A stretch of DNA of 64,000 bases from Oscillatoriales cyanobacterium CG2_30_40_61 (GTDB taxonomy: Bacteria; Cyanobacteriota; Cyanobacteriia; Cyanobacteriales; Microcoleaceae): assembly GCA_001873365.1 (NCBI GenBank), contig MNYZ01000018.1, positions 1 to 64,000 on the forward strand, read 5' to 3'. The first letter of the stretch is position 1; each line of letters opens with the position of its first letter. This document shows, one piece after another, positions 17,104 to 26,267 of the stretch. The translations under genes were made by a program, and so were the position numbers. The notes below the pieces were generated by a model. The model saw nothing but the letters and a program-made list of their open reading frames with translations, had not been told where the DNA came from and searched no databases.

Positions 17104-18210
17104 CTACTTTTTCTTTTGAAATTCCTTTAAGGCGGCTTGGGCTTTTTGCACCCCTTCGGTATTTCCTTGTTGTTGATAAAGTTCCAGGGCTTTTTGGAAA
17201 AATGTGATCGCCTGTGTATCTCGGCTTCCCCGACCTTTAAGCGCCATTCCCATATTAAAATGGGCGGAAGCATCCTCGGGATTATTTTCAATCACCCGAC
17301 GGTAACTAATAATTGCCCCGACATAATCTTCCTGGGCTAGTTGAATTTCCCCTAGGGCTGCGTTGGCTGCCATCAGGGTTGGTTTTAAGGCTAAAGCCCG
17401 TTGATAGGCTTGACTGGCGGCTTCAAAGTTCTGTTCCACCTTAAAAATTTCACCGATTTGGAATTGCACATCCCCATCCCGGGGGGCGAGTTGGGCTGCT
17501 TTTTCAAAGGCGGCAATTCCACCATTGCGATCGCCATATTTGAGCAGAGCAGCCCCTAATTTAATCTGGATACTGGCTTCATTCGGGGCTAACATCTCCG
17601 CCTGTTGCAGCACTTCTAAAGCCTTGATCACGTTTTCTTGCTTCAAAAACGCCATACCCATAGCAGAATAGGCTTGCCAATTACGCGGATCAACCGTTAA
17701 CAGGGTTTGATAGGCTCGGATCGCCCCCGCATAGTCCCCTTTTCGGAATAGGGTGGCTGCTAATCCTTGATGGGCTTGGATATTATCCCGTTTGAGCAGG
17801 GTGGCTCGACGATAGGCCTCGGCCGCCGCGTCGTATTGTTGTAAATTGGCCAGAGTAAACCCTAAACCATACTGAAAATCAGCATTATTCGGTTCTAGGA
17901 TTAAGGCATTTTGATAATATTGAGATGCTACCAGGAAGTTACCGCGTAAGGCTTCTAAGTAGGCAATCCCAGAATAGATCTTAGGGTTTCTTGGATCTAA
18001 AGGGACGGCTTGGGTATAGATTCTAATGGCATTTTCCAGATCCCCGGTATCGACCAACTTTCGACCCTGTTCTAACAAATCATTAAGCTGTTTGTTAGCT
18101 TGGGGGTTGGCTTGAGCTACAATTTCCGTAGCTTGAGCAATTTGGGGTGTACTTATAGCAATCACAGCCATAAATACACTACTGACCAGTAATTGAGTTC
18201 GATTTGACAC
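17104..18210 (-). CDS. Exported TPR-repeat protein
   Basis: A 368-residue protein. It starts at a GTG (MSNRTQLLVSS) followed by a hydrophobic signal segment ending near QATEIVAQA (residues about 7-33). The rest is about nine tetratricopeptide repeats, for example AYLEALRGNFLVASQYYQNALILEPNN and so on with a 34-residue period and the usual W/L-G-Y-A-P spacing. A lysine-rich tail ends the protein. TPR solenoids bind partner proteins; no specific partner can be inferred. The gene is monocistronic. Confidence 0.85.
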   Translation of the reverse strand: MSNRTQLLVSSVFMAVIAISTPQIAQATEIVAQANPQANKQLNDLLEQGRKLVDTGDLENAIRIYTQAVPLDPRNPKIYSGIAYLEALRGNFLVASQYYQNALILEPNNADFQYGLGFTLANLQQYDAAAEAYRRATLLKRDNIQAHQGLAATLFRKGDYAGAIRAYQTLLTVDPRNWQAYSAMGMAFLKQENVIKALEVLQQAEMLAPNEASIQIKLGAALLKYGDRNGGIAAFEKAAQLAPRDGDVQFQIGEIFKVEQNFEAASQAYQRALALKPTLMAANAALGEIQLAQEDYVGAIISYRRVIENNPEDASAHFNMGMALKGRGSRDTQAITFFQKALELYQQQGNTEGVQKAQAALKEFQKKK

Positions 18211-18391
18211 GGCCTATTTTGTGTGAGAAGTTGAGCGAGTTGTCACAGGAGTTCCTAACCGATGGTTAGGGGTGAAATTGATACTGACATACTTCGGGCC
18301 ATTTGTGAAGCGATCCGGTTGATCGGTTTTCCCTGAGCTTTAGAGCCGGGATCTTTGCCAAGATTGGTCAGTTTTATTTAACCTCGGATCT

Positions 18392-18539
18392 GATCCCCCT
18401 AAATCCCCCTTCCCAAGGGGGACTTTGCCTGTCCAATTCCCCCCTTCCCAAGGGGGACTTTGCCTGTCCAATTCCCCGCTTCCCAAGGGGGACTTTGCCT
18501 GTCCAATTCCCCCCTTATTAAGGGGGGTTAGGGGGGATC
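18392..18539. repeat. 35-bp tandem repeat inside a GATCCCCC inverted repeat
   Basis: Three copies of a 35-bp unit (TCCCAAGGGG, GACTTTGCCT, GTCCAATTCC) start at 18411, 18446 and 18481. The array is framed by GATCCCCCTAAATCCCCC on the left and GGGGGGTTAGGGGGGATC on the right, so the whole block can fold. Shorter relatives are at 27942-27983 and 49521-49563. An open frame through it is composed only of repeat sequence. It ends 30 bp before ksgA. The remainder of the 18211-18569 gap shows no gene. Confidence 0.85.
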
Positions 18540-18569
18540 TTTCTATTAACCTTTTATTTAATTATTTAT

Positions 18570-19406
18570 ATGCGATCGCCCCAACCCCGCAAACAATTCG
18601 CTCAACATTGGTTACGCAGTGAAAAAGCCCTAAATAAAATTGTCAAATCGGCGTTATTATCTCCATCGGATTGTCTGTTAGAAATTGGACCGGGAACGGG
18701 GATTCTCACGACTCAATTATTATCGGTAGCTCGGTCTGTGGTTGCCGTAGAAATTGATCGGGATTTATCTCAAAATCTAGTAAAAAGATTCGGCAATCGA
18801 GATAATTTCTTATTACTAGAAGGAGATATTCTTACCCTAGATATCGCCGGTCAACTCCAAGATTTTCCTAATTTTCAAAATCCTAATAAAGTTGTTGCCA
18901 ATATTCCCTATAATATTACGGGGCCGATTGTTGAACAATTATTAGGAACGATTTCAGAGCCTAATCCTCACCCATACCAATTAATTGTCCTGTTAGTGCA
19001 AAAAGAAGTCGCTCAAAGGATCACGGCCAATGCTGGATCTAAAACCTTTGGGGCGTTGTCGGTACGAGTCCAATATCTGGCCAACTGTGAATATATCTGT
19101 GATGTCCCCGCCAAGGCCTTTTATCCAGCCCCTAAAGTCGATTCTGCGGTATTGCGTTTAAGTCCCCGTCCCATTAATCATCCCGCCACTAACCCGCAAT
19201 ATTTGGAAACCTTACTCAAATTAGGATTTTCCAGCAAGCGGAAAATGTTAAGAAATAATTTACAAAGTGTGATCAGTCGAGATCAATTAACCCAATTACT
19301 GGAACAATTAGAGATTAACCCCCAAGTTCGCGCCGAAGACCTCAGCGTTGAACAATGGGTTAATTTAGCTAACTTGATGGAAATAACCGATCTAGTCACC
19401 GATTAA
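18570..19406 (+). CDS. rsmA: 16S rRNA dimethyladenosine methyltransferase RsmA/KsgA
   Basis: A 278-residue SAM-dependent enzyme that dimethylates two adjacent adenosines (A1518/A1519 in E. coli numbering) near the 3' end of 16S rRNA. The start PRKQFAQHWL, SAM motif LEIGPGTGILT, acidic VEIDRDL and catalytic NIPYNITGPI are present. So are the C-terminal KAFYPAPKVDSAVLRL and FSSKRKMLRNNL. The ATG at 18570 lies within a GCGATCGC context. ispE follows 44 bp downstream, and the pair may be cotranscribed. Confidence 0.95.
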   Translation: MRSPQPRKQFAQHWLRSEKALNKIVKSALLSPSDCLLEIGPGTGILTTQLLSVARSVVAVEIDRDLSQNLVKRFGNRDNFLLLEGDILTLDIAGQLQDFPNFQNPNKVVANIPYNITGPIVEQLLGTISEPNPHPYQLIVLLVQKEVAQRITANAGSKTFGALSVRVQYLANCEYICDVPAKAFYPAPKVDSAVLRLSPRPINHPATNPQYLETLLKLGFSSKRKMLRNNLQSVISRDQLTQLLEQLEINPQVRAEDLSVEQWVNLANLMEITDLVTD

Positions 19407-19450
19407 AATACGCTTAATCCTGTCTTTTCTGTCTCTAATTCCAAATAAAA

Positions 19451-20398
19451 ATGCGTTACTATTCTTTAATTGCTCCGGCAAAAATTAACCTTTACTTAGA
19501 AATTATTGGCGATCGCCCGGACGGATATCACGAACTGGCGATGGTACTCCAAAGTATCAGTTTAGCTGATCAAATTGATATTCAATCAATTGGTATTGAC
19601 GCCATTAGTGTCCGTTGTGATCATGCAGAAGTTCCCAATGATCACACTAATTTAGCCTATCGGGCGGCGGCCTTATTAACTGAACAATTCCCCGAGGCCA
19701 TGGCACAATTTGGGGGAGTAGAAATTAACATTAAAAAAAATATTCCCATTGCCGCCGGGTTAGCCGGGGGTTCTACCGATGCGGCTGCGGTTTTAGTCGG
19801 TTTAGATCTAATGTGGCAATTGGGCTTAACTCAAAGCGAATTAGAAGTATTTGGATCTCAAATTGGTTCCGATGTTCCCTTTTGTATTCAAGGAGGAACG
19901 GCCTTAGCCACCGGACGGGGGGAAGAACTTTCGCCCCTAAAAAATTTAGATCATTTGTATGTAGTTTTAGCTAAATATCGGAACTTGGGAATTTCTACGA
20001 TTTGGGCCTATAAAACCTATCGTCAACAGTTTAGCCAAACCTATATTTCCCAAGCTCAAGATTTAGAAACCCGTCAACACCGAGTTCATTCCGGGCCGAT
20101 GGTTTCTGCTATCATGCACGCAGACGGCGCGGCCATTGGTCAATTACTGCATAATGATTTAGAGAAAGTCGCCTTACCGGAACATCCTCAAGTATTGGAA
20201 CTGCGACAAGCTTTTGAGTCCCAGGGGGTTTTGGGAACGATGATGTCCGGTTCCGGGCCAACGGTTTTCGCCTTAACCGAATCTGAAGCCGAAGCCCTAC
20301 GGGTTTTAGAAGCAGTTAAAACCCAAATTGCCAACCCAGAATTAGAGTTTTGGACAGCAAAATTTGTCTCTACTGGTATTCGTTTAGCCCAATCATAA
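19451..20398 (+). CDS. ispE: 4-diphosphocytidyl-2-C-methyl-D-erythritol kinase IspE
   Basis: A 315-residue GHMP kinase of the MEP isoprenoid pathway that phosphorylates CDP-methylerythritol. It shows APAKINLYLEIIGDRPDGYHEL at the N-terminus, the ATP-binding PIAAGLAGGSTDAAA and the C-terminal MSGSGPTVFAL. In cyanobacteria this pathway supplies carotenoids, phytol and quinone side chains. The stop codon lies 3 bases before the ATG of the DUF3082 gene, which indicates one operon. Confidence 0.95.
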   Translation: MRYYSLIAPAKINLYLEIIGDRPDGYHELAMVLQSISLADQIDIQSIGIDAISVRCDHAEVPNDHTNLAYRAAALLTEQFPEAMAQFGGVEINIKKNIPIAAGLAGGSTDAAAVLVGLDLMWQLGLTQSELEVFGSQIGSDVPFCIQGGTALATGRGEELSPLKNLDHLYVVLAKYRNLGISTIWAYKTYRQQFSQTYISQAQDLETRQHRVHSGPMVSAIMHADGAAIGQLLHNDLEKVALPEHPQVLELRQAFESQGVLGTMMSGSGPTVFALTESEAEALRVLEAVKTQIANPELEFWTAKFVSTGIRLAQS

Positions 20399-20401
20399 AC
20401 C

Positions 20402-20737
20402 ATGACTAAAACTACTTCTAAAACCTCCGAAATTTCCTCAACAACGGAATCAGTTAATTTATTTCGTTGTCTGAGTAATGCGGGAATTTATGCAGCCATT
20501 GCCTTCGGTTTGTATAATTTAACCTATGCTATTTCTGGAAAATTTGCCGCCAAACCAATTCATTCTGAGAATTTTACCGCTATCCAAATGTCCGCCGCCG
20601 TTCGGACTTTGGTGCTGGGTTTATTTACTATGGGAACGATTTTATTTACTTTCCTGGCGGTCGGATTAATTGGGTTAGCATTATACGTTAGTATTCAACG
20701 ATTAATTAAACCTAATATTCCTTCCTCTAATAGTTAA
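20402..20737 (+). CDS. DUF3082-like small membrane protein
   Basis: A 111-residue protein with a serine/threonine-rich N-terminus and two hydrophobic segments, near residues 26-46 (NAGIYAAIAFGLYNLTYAI) and 65-100 (VRTLVLGLFTMGTILFTFL and the following stretch). Its length, layout and sequence match what I recall of the cyanobacterial and plastid DUF3082 family. Function is unknown. It starts 4 bp after ispE and ends at a hairpin shared with the convergent M48 gene. Confidence 0.75.
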   Translation: MTKTTSKTSEISSTTESVNLFRCLSNAGIYAAIAFGLYNLTYAISGKFAAKPIHSENFTAIQMSAAVRTLVLGLFTMGTILFTFLAVGLIGLALYVSIQRLIKPNIPSSNS

Positions 20738-20743
20738 AAAAAC

Positions 20744-20769
20744 GTAGTGAGCCCTAAAGGGCTTACTAC
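20744..20769. terminator. Bidirectional hairpin between convergent genes
   Basis: GTAGTGAGCCC and GGGCTTACTAC pair around a TAAA loop with one G-U. The stem lies between the converging DUF3082 and M48 genes. It belongs to the dispersed GTAGTRAGCCC hairpin family of this window. Confidence 0.65.
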
Positions 20770-20774
20770 TAGAT

Positions 20775-21734
20775 TTATTTAAACTTAATCCGATTAATTT
20801 GATTCTGTAACTCCTCAATTTGTCGGCGTAAATCATCGACTTCATCTTGAGATTTTTCCGCTTTCACATTAACCGACCCTTCCGTGGTGGCTTGTTGATA
20901 TTGACCCGAACGAATTTGACTATATTCGACTGAATTATGCCACTCTTTTAGATATTGAATCCGTTCAACGGGAAAGGGATGGCTTAACATCATGCCCTGA
21001 CCTCCATTGTACAATAAAAACTTATAAACTTGATTCAAACCATCTTGATCTAAGTCTCGATATTGTTCCGATTGACGAATAAATTCATCTAAACTACATT
21101 CGTGAGCATATTTTGTACTAACTCCCGCTAATTGCATCATGGATGTCATCACACATTTGAGATCATCTGTTACTAATAACGCCGCCCGGTCTGCGGATAA
21201 TTCCGCCTTTCTTCGCCATTCATAAAAGGCATAAATTAAGCCACTATTGACTAAATTTCCTAACCCAAAAGTTAATTCCCCAATCATGGAAGCCACACCC
21301 ATCGCCCAAATTGACATCTGATTTAAAATCGGATGACCACATTTAATATGTCCTAATTCATGGGCTAAAACCGCTCTTAATTCAGCTTCATCAACTAAAT
21401 CTAAAAGACCCGTATTGACAATAATATAGGGGTGTTCCTGTCCCAAAGCATAGCTATTAACTAGAGGATTTTGAGAGACAAATAAACCCGGTTCGGGAAT
21501 AATATCTAAATCTCTAACACATTCTCGAAAAATATGGTAAATACTCGCATATTGTCTTGGCCCAACTTGCAGAGCATTTCCCATTAAGTAAACATATTGA
21601 GGACGTTCATAGACAAATTCTACAAATTTACTCGCAATTAAATCAAAGCCTGGAACACTTCTTAAAGCAACTTCTGCTTCTCTATCCAGGGGATGACGAA
21701 AGGCTTCGCTAGAAATTCCGGTGTAGGTTGGCAT
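20775..21734 (-). CDS. M48 family metalloprotease
   Basis: A 319-residue zinc protease. The zinc-binding motif HELGH is at residues 125-129, and the third ligand is expected in RKAELSADRAALL. QEHPYIIVNTGLLDLVDEAEL precedes the motif as in other cyanobacterial HtpX/M48 proteins. The central region (about 140-170) is only moderately hydrophobic, so membrane insertion is uncertain. The C-terminus is a short coiled coil (DEVDDLRRQIEELQNQINRI as a landmark). A role in membrane-protein quality control is likely from the family but not shown here. Confidence 0.88.
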   Translation of the reverse strand: MPTYTGISSEAFRHPLDREAEVALRSVPGFDLIASKFVEFVYERPQYVYLMGNALQVGPRQYASIYHIFRECVRDLDIIPEPGLFVSQNPLVNSYALGQEHPYIIVNTGLLDLVDEAELRAVLAHELGHIKCGHPILNQMSIWAMGVASMIGELTFGLGNLVNSGLIYAFYEWRRKAELSADRAALLVTDDLKCVMTSMMQLAGVSTKYAHECSLDEFIRQSEQYRDLDQDGLNQVYKFLLYNGGQGMMLSHPFPVERIQYLKEWHNSVEYSQIRSGQYQQATTEGSVNVKAEKSQDEVDDLRRQIEELQNQINRIKFK

Positions 21735-21769
21735 AATAATAATTTACAGGTTATGTTAATACAATGTTT

Positions 21770-21793
21770 GGAAGCCCGGAAGGGCTAACTACA
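21770..21793. repeat. AGCCC-GGGCT hairpin
   Basis: AGCCC and GGGCT with a GGAA loop, followed by AACTACA, are a diverged member of the GTAGTRAGCCC hairpin family. It lies upstream of the M48 gene and just before a tiny lipoprotein-like frame. Confidence 0.5.
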
Positions 21794-21807
21794 TTTTAGG
21801 TATTCCG

Positions 21808-21903
21808 ATGATCAAACTATCTCCTGTTTCTATTTTAGGGGTTATTGTTATTTTGAGTGGATGCAGGAGTCAAACTGATCCAATGCCAGGTCATATTCAG
21901 TAA
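21808..21903 (+). CDS. Tiny lipoprotein-like peptide (31 residues)
   Basis: ATG to TAA encodes a 31-residue peptide with a hydrophobic signal (SPVSILGVIVIL) and a lipobox-like LSGC followed by RSQTDPMPGHIQ. If expressed, it would be lipidated at C19 and leave a mature peptide of only 13 residues. It may be a truncated relic of a longer lipoprotein gene. No strong ribosome binding site is visible. The rest of the 21735-22044 gap shows no other gene. Confidence 0.4.
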   Translation: MIKLSPVSILGVIVILSGCRSQTDPMPGHIQ

Positions 21904-22044
21904 GTTACCTCCTATTTAACGGGTATAATGGAGACTTCAGCCCCAGCTAAAGCGATCCTATCAATATCAGAAAATAGAGATTAAATCTCCCTCTGGAATT
22001 TTTAACCCATTTGTGTTTTTTAATCATATTATAGGCAAAAAATC

Positions 22045-23238
22045 ATGAAGCCATTAAAGTTAATCTTACTTCCTTTTTTGAAAGTAAAAAAAGTATCCGA
22101 CGATCAAATAATTATTACTCAAAAGTTTATTGACGGTGTTTTTGAATATCAAAAATATTGGTCGGGTTCAATCGTGGTTCTCTTAGAAAACGATAATTTT
22201 TATAATAATAATCTTGACCATATATTAATTAATATCAATGATTTACCTTTTGAAATAAAAATTATTGACTTAAACTTCCTGAAAGACTGCCCAGAATTAC
22301 AGGAAAATTCAATTTTTCTGATTAGCACAGGTTTTAGACAGAATCAAATTAGCAAAATTTGTAAACAGCATAAGATTCCCTGTATTTATATCACTGAATA
22401 TAGCTTAAAAACTCGAATCCAGATTATCAATACCACGACTAAAAATCCGATTTTAAGACTGAGAAGATATGCTTGGGAAGTTTCTCAAGAGTTGAAACAA
22501 AGAAAGGCGATCGCGATCGCTGATGGGGTTCAGTGTAATGGTGTTCCTACCTACCAATCCTATCACAAAATTAATCCCAATCCCCTGCTTTATTTTGATA
22601 CTAGAATTGCCGAATATATGATAATTAGTAGTGATAATTTAATGGCAAAAACTTCTGAGTGTTTGCAAAAAAAAAACCTACGGTTAATATTTTCTGGACG
22701 TTTAATTAAGATCAAAGGTGCGGATCATTTAATATCAGTTGCTGAACATCTTAAACAACTTGGGGTTGAATTTGAGATGTTTATTTGTGGAGATGGGGAA
22801 CTGAAAGAAACCATGGAAAAACAGATTATTAAAAAAGGACTTTCTGATTGTGTTAAAATGCTAGGAGTTTTAGAGTTCAAAACAGAACTTGTTCCTTTTA
22901 TCCAGAACAATATTGATTTATTTATCTGTTGTCATCGTCAAGGAGATCCCTCCTGTACCTATTTAGAAACTATGAGTTGTGGTGTTCCCATTATCGGATA
23001 TGATAATGAGGCTTTTGTTGGAGTTGTGAATCAATCTCAGGCGGGTTGGTTAGTAAAAATGAATCGACCAGATTTATTAGCTGAAAAAATTGCCGAATTA
23101 AACCAAAATCGAGAATTAATTATGGCTGAATCTTATAAATCCCTAGAATTTGCCAAACAACATACTTTTGAAAAAACCTTTCAACGCCGGATTAATCATA
23201 TTCAAGAAATAGCAGCTAATAAAACAATTTTATGTTAG
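22045..23238 (+). CDS. Glycosyltransferase family 4-like protein
   Basis: A 397-residue GT-B glycosyltransferase. The C-terminal nucleotide-sugar half is clear: LRLIFSGRLIKIKGADHLISV, MFICGDGELKETME, VKMLGVLEFKTELVPF and the donor-binding motif QGDPSCTYLETMSCGVPIIGYDNEAF. The N-terminal half is poorly conserved. Substrate is unknown; cell-surface polysaccharide or glycolipid synthesis is likely, since a family 61-type glycosyltransferase gene follows. Two adjoining HIP1-like sites (GCGATCGCGATCGC) lie within the coding sequence. Confidence 0.85.
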   Translation: MKPLKLILLPFLKVKKVSDDQIIITQKFIDGVFEYQKYWSGSIVVLLENDNFYNNNLDHILININDLPFEIKIIDLNFLKDCPELQENSIFLISTGFRQNQISKICKQHKIPCIYITEYSLKTRIQIINTTTKNPILRLRRYAWEVSQELKQRKAIAIADGVQCNGVPTYQSYHKINPNPLLYFDTRIAEYMIISSDNLMAKTSECLQKKNLRLIFSGRLIKIKGADHLISVAEHLKQLGVEFEMFICGDGELKETMEKQIIKKGLSDCVKMLGVLEFKTELVPFIQNNIDLFICCHRQGDPSCTYLETMSCGVPIIGYDNEAFVGVVNQSQAGWLVKMNRPDLLAEKIAELNQNRELIMAESYKSLEFAKQHTFEKTFQRRINHIQEIAANKTILC

Positions 23239-23382
23239 ATTATACGGTAACTATAATTGATGATTTGATCTCAACTCAGAAAATTTTAAAAATAGTATTT
23301 TATCGAAATTATATGGCAATCCCCAATAGGTTTTAATAATTGACAACTGACATCAAACAGCCATAAGTATTATCCGTTGTTC

Positions 23383-23430
23383 CCTATTACCTATTACCTA
23401 TTACCTATTACCTATTACCTATTACCTATG
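23383..23430. repeat. CCTATTA heptanucleotide tandem repeat
   Basis: Six perfect copies of CCTATTA plus a partial seventh (CCTATG) run directly into the start codon of the next gene. Short heptameric tandem repeats are known in filamentous cyanobacteria. The ATG at 23428 is formed by the last, altered unit. Confidence 0.9.
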
Positions 23431-24483
23431 CTCAATTTACCTATGCTCAATTTACCTCTGTTGAAACAGCGTGGATTGCGTCTTTTAACTGGACGTAAAA
23501 CCTATAAAGATTTATCAGATAAAAAATGGACTCTTTGCCCGGTTGAGAGTTCAATTTCTCCCCCAGCAATTTATTTACCTGGAGAACTCGATAAGGTTAC
23601 GGGTGTCGCCGAACAAACGACATACAAAAATGAATTACAACGCATACAAGGAGGTCTGACCCAACACGAAGCAACCACCGCCTATCGCTTGAGAGATGTA
23701 GAAATTCATAATGGATATATTTATAAAGGGGCGATGAAATTACCCTTAACAACAACGAAAGAATCTTGGTTTAATCAATATCAAACAGAATATATTTCTG
23801 AAGCAGCACTCGCTTGTACGTTATATGGAAACCGTTATTTTGGTCATTGGATGACCGATGATGTGCTGTTGAATTTGGCGGCGAGAGAATTAGCAATGGC
23901 GGTGAGAACTTCTCAGAAACTTAGTCCTAATCAAATTGAATATAGTCATATTTTTGAGATTAATTCAACCCCTGTTACCCACGCTAAATTTAAGAAATTA
24001 ATCATCATTGAAGATTATGCACAAAATCAATTTAAACGCCAACGCTATCAATATCTTCGCACTAAAATTAAGCCGTTAGGTTCATCTTTAGTTAGTCCAG
24101 GGGTGATGTTACTCCGGGGAAAATCAGGGGCTCAGAGATGCTTAGTTAATGAGGATAAAATTGCTGAATTTCTCAGGAGTCAAGGTTTTATTATTATTGA
24201 TCCTGAACAGACGCCCGCCGGGGAAATTGTGCGTCAAAGTTTAGGAGCAAAAATGATTATTGGAGTTGAAGGGAGTCAATTAGCGAATGGATTATTTACG
24301 GTAGCAGATGGTGGCGTGATTCTCACATTACAACCGCCCTATCGATTTAATAATATTTATAAAGGTCGGGCGGATTGTTTGGGAATTAAGTATGCTTTTG
24401 TTTTGGGAAAACAGGTTGATGGTGGGTTTGAAATCAGCATCGAAGATTTAGTCAAAACCCTAGAAAAAATTGATTCTAGGTAA
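23428..24483 (+). CDS. Glycosyltransferase family 61-like protein
   Basis: About 351 residues from the ATG at 23428. The frame stays open upstream through the CCTATTA repeat to a TTG, but that part is repeat-encoded. The first codons are a duplicated 15-mer (ATGCTCAATTTACCT twice), so the true start may be the second ATG at 23443. The body resembles DUF563/GT61 enzymes: a central YGNRYFGHWMTDDVLLNL and the C-terminal IIGVEGSQLANGLF and ADGGVILTLQPPYRFN. Probably adds sugars to a surface polysaccharide together with the upstream GT4. Acceptor unknown. Confidence 0.8.
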   Translation: MLNLPMLNLPLLKQRGLRLLTGRKTYKDLSDKKWTLCPVESSISPPAIYLPGELDKVTGVAEQTTYKNELQRIQGGLTQHEATTAYRLRDVEIHNGYIYKGAMKLPLTTTKESWFNQYQTEYISEAALACTLYGNRYFGHWMTDDVLLNLAARELAMAVRTSQKLSPNQIEYSHIFEINSTPVTHAKFKKLIIIEDYAQNQFKRQRYQYLRTKIKPLGSSLVSPGVMLLRGKSGAQRCLVNEDKIAEFLRSQGFIIIDPEQTPAGEIVRQSLGAKMIIGVEGSQLANGLFTVADGGVILTLQPPYRFNNIYKGRADCLGIKYAFVLGKQVDGGFEISIEDLVKTLEKIDSR

Positions 24484-24521
24484 GGGTTATTCGTGAATTT
24501 CCCCTACCCATATTTCTCTTT

Positions 24522-26030
24522 TTATCGACTATAGAGTTGATTTAATTTGAGCAAGCGATCGCTTAATTCCTGAGTTAATAATTCTGAACTTTGATAACGC
24601 CACCGCCAATTACCATCATTATGACTCGGATCATTCATTCTTGAATCATGCCCTAAATCAAGAACATCCTGTAAAGGAATAATCGCTAAACTCGCAAGAG
24701 AACTTAAGGCTAAACGAATCATCACCCAATTAATATTAGTGATTTCATCGGGGTAAGTATAACCTAAATATTCAGCAAAATGTTGTTTTTCTGTGGCACT
24801 GGCTGTTTCCCACCAACCAATAGTTGTATCATTATCATGGGTTCCTGTATAAACTAAACAATTGCTAATATAATTATGGGGAAGATAAACACTATTTGCA
24901 TCTCCACCAAAGGCAAATTGTAAAATTTTCATCCCTGGAAAATGATAATGATCTCGCAATTGTTCAACTTCCGGGGTGATAATTCCCAAATCTTCCGCTA
25001 AAACGGGTAAATCTCCTAATTGTTGTTTGAGGGTATCAAAAAACTCATAACCCGGCGCTTTAATCCATTCTCCGTTAATAGCATTTTTTTCACTTCCAGG
25101 AACCCGCCAATAGGCTTCAAAGGCTCGAAAATGATCAATCCGAACATAATCTGCATATTCCAGGGTAGCTTTAAATCGTTCAATCCACCAAGCAAATTTG
25201 GTGTTTTGTAGTTCTTCCCAATTATAAATCGGATTACCCCATAATTGTCCGGTTTCACTAAAGAAATCCGGGGGAACTCCGGCGATATAAATGGGTTCTA
25301 AGGTTTCAGAATTGAGTTGGAATAAATTGGGATTCGACCAAACTTCCACACTATTATAACACACATAAATAGAAATATCTCCAATAATTTTTATCCCTTT
25401 TTGATTGGCATATTGACGTAATTTTTCCCATTGTTTAAAGAAAGTAAATTGCAGAAATTTTTGATAGGTTATGGATGCTTTTAATACTTCGGCTTTGGCT
25501 TTTAAAGCCTCGGGATCTCGATGGGCTAAACCCGGTTCCCAATAATTCCACGATTGACCTTCATGGGCTTCTAATAAAGCCATAAATAAGGCATAATCAT
25601 CTAACCAAGAAGCGTGTTTTTGACAAAAGGCTACAAAGGTAGGATTAGGTGTTTCTTCTAATTGTTGTTGAAAACTTGCGTAGGCTTTTTTGAGATATAA
25701 TGTTTTGTGCGGAACAACAGCTTCAAAATTAACCTTGCTAGAATCTTGAGTTTCTAAAGGAATAATTTCTGCTAATTCTAATAATCCTTCTTGGGCTAAT
25801 TCTTCTAAACTAATCATTAACGGATTACCCGCAAAGGTGCTATAATTCATAATATAAGGAGAATGTTCTTCGCCCGTTGGCCCCAGGGGTAAGATCTGCC
25901 ATAATTTATAGCCACTTTTTTGTAAAAAATCAATAAATTCATAGGCGGATTTTCCTAGATCTCCAATTCCATGTTGACTAGGAAAAGAGGTAGGATGCAG
26001 TAAAATTCCACTCGAACGTTGAAATAACAT
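24522..26030 (-). CDS. malQ: 4-alpha-glucanotransferase (amylomaltase)
   Basis: A 502-residue GH77 enzyme that transfers alpha-1,4-glucan segments during glycogen breakdown. Family signatures are RSSGILLHPTSFPSQHGIGDLG, WQILPLGPTG, VRIDHFRAFEAYW (containing the nucleophile aspartate), PVLAEDLGIITPEVEQLRD (containing the acid/base glutamate) and YTGTHDNDTT. Length matches bacterial MalQ. It is a single-gene unit. Confidence 0.95.
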   Translation of the reverse strand: MLFQRSSGILLHPTSFPSQHGIGDLGKSAYEFIDFLQKSGYKLWQILPLGPTGEEHSPYIMNYSTFAGNPLMISLEELAQEGLLELAEIIPLETQDSSKVNFEAVVPHKTLYLKKAYASFQQQLEETPNPTFVAFCQKHASWLDDYALFMALLEAHEGQSWNYWEPGLAHRDPEALKAKAEVLKASITYQKFLQFTFFKQWEKLRQYANQKGIKIIGDISIYVCYNSVEVWSNPNLFQLNSETLEPIYIAGVPPDFFSETGQLWGNPIYNWEELQNTKFAWWIERFKATLEYADYVRIDHFRAFEAYWRVPGSEKNAINGEWIKAPGYEFFDTLKQQLGDLPVLAEDLGIITPEVEQLRDHYHFPGMKILQFAFGGDANSVYLPHNYISNCLVYTGTHDNDTTIGWWETASATEKQHFAEYLGYTYPDEITNINWVMIRLALSSLASLAIIPLQDVLDLGHDSRMNDPSHNDGNWRWRYQSSELLTQELSDRLLKLNQLYSR

Positions 26031-26267
26031 TGCAATATTGGATTAATTTTTTACTCTTACAAAAGTACCATAGATTCAAACCCATAGCATCTTTCTCACG
26101 ATAGGTAAATATTGAACAGGGAATAGAGATCTCCTATCCTCCGGCGCAGATGTGCCAAGGGCGTCGGGTCGTTTAAATAGGAAATTAATTAAAATTCCGG
26201 TTACTACTACTCAGGAATAGATATGATTAAATCAGTAGTATCTCAATGAACAGACTCGGTGAAATTT

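Noticed and set aside
18392-18539. Possible CRISPR array
   Set aside because: The 35-bp units are contiguous with no spacers, and no cas genes are in the window.
18425-18622. Open frame through the 35-bp repeat
   Set aside because: It is composed of the repeat unit and then overlaps ksgA in another frame; no independent coding signal.
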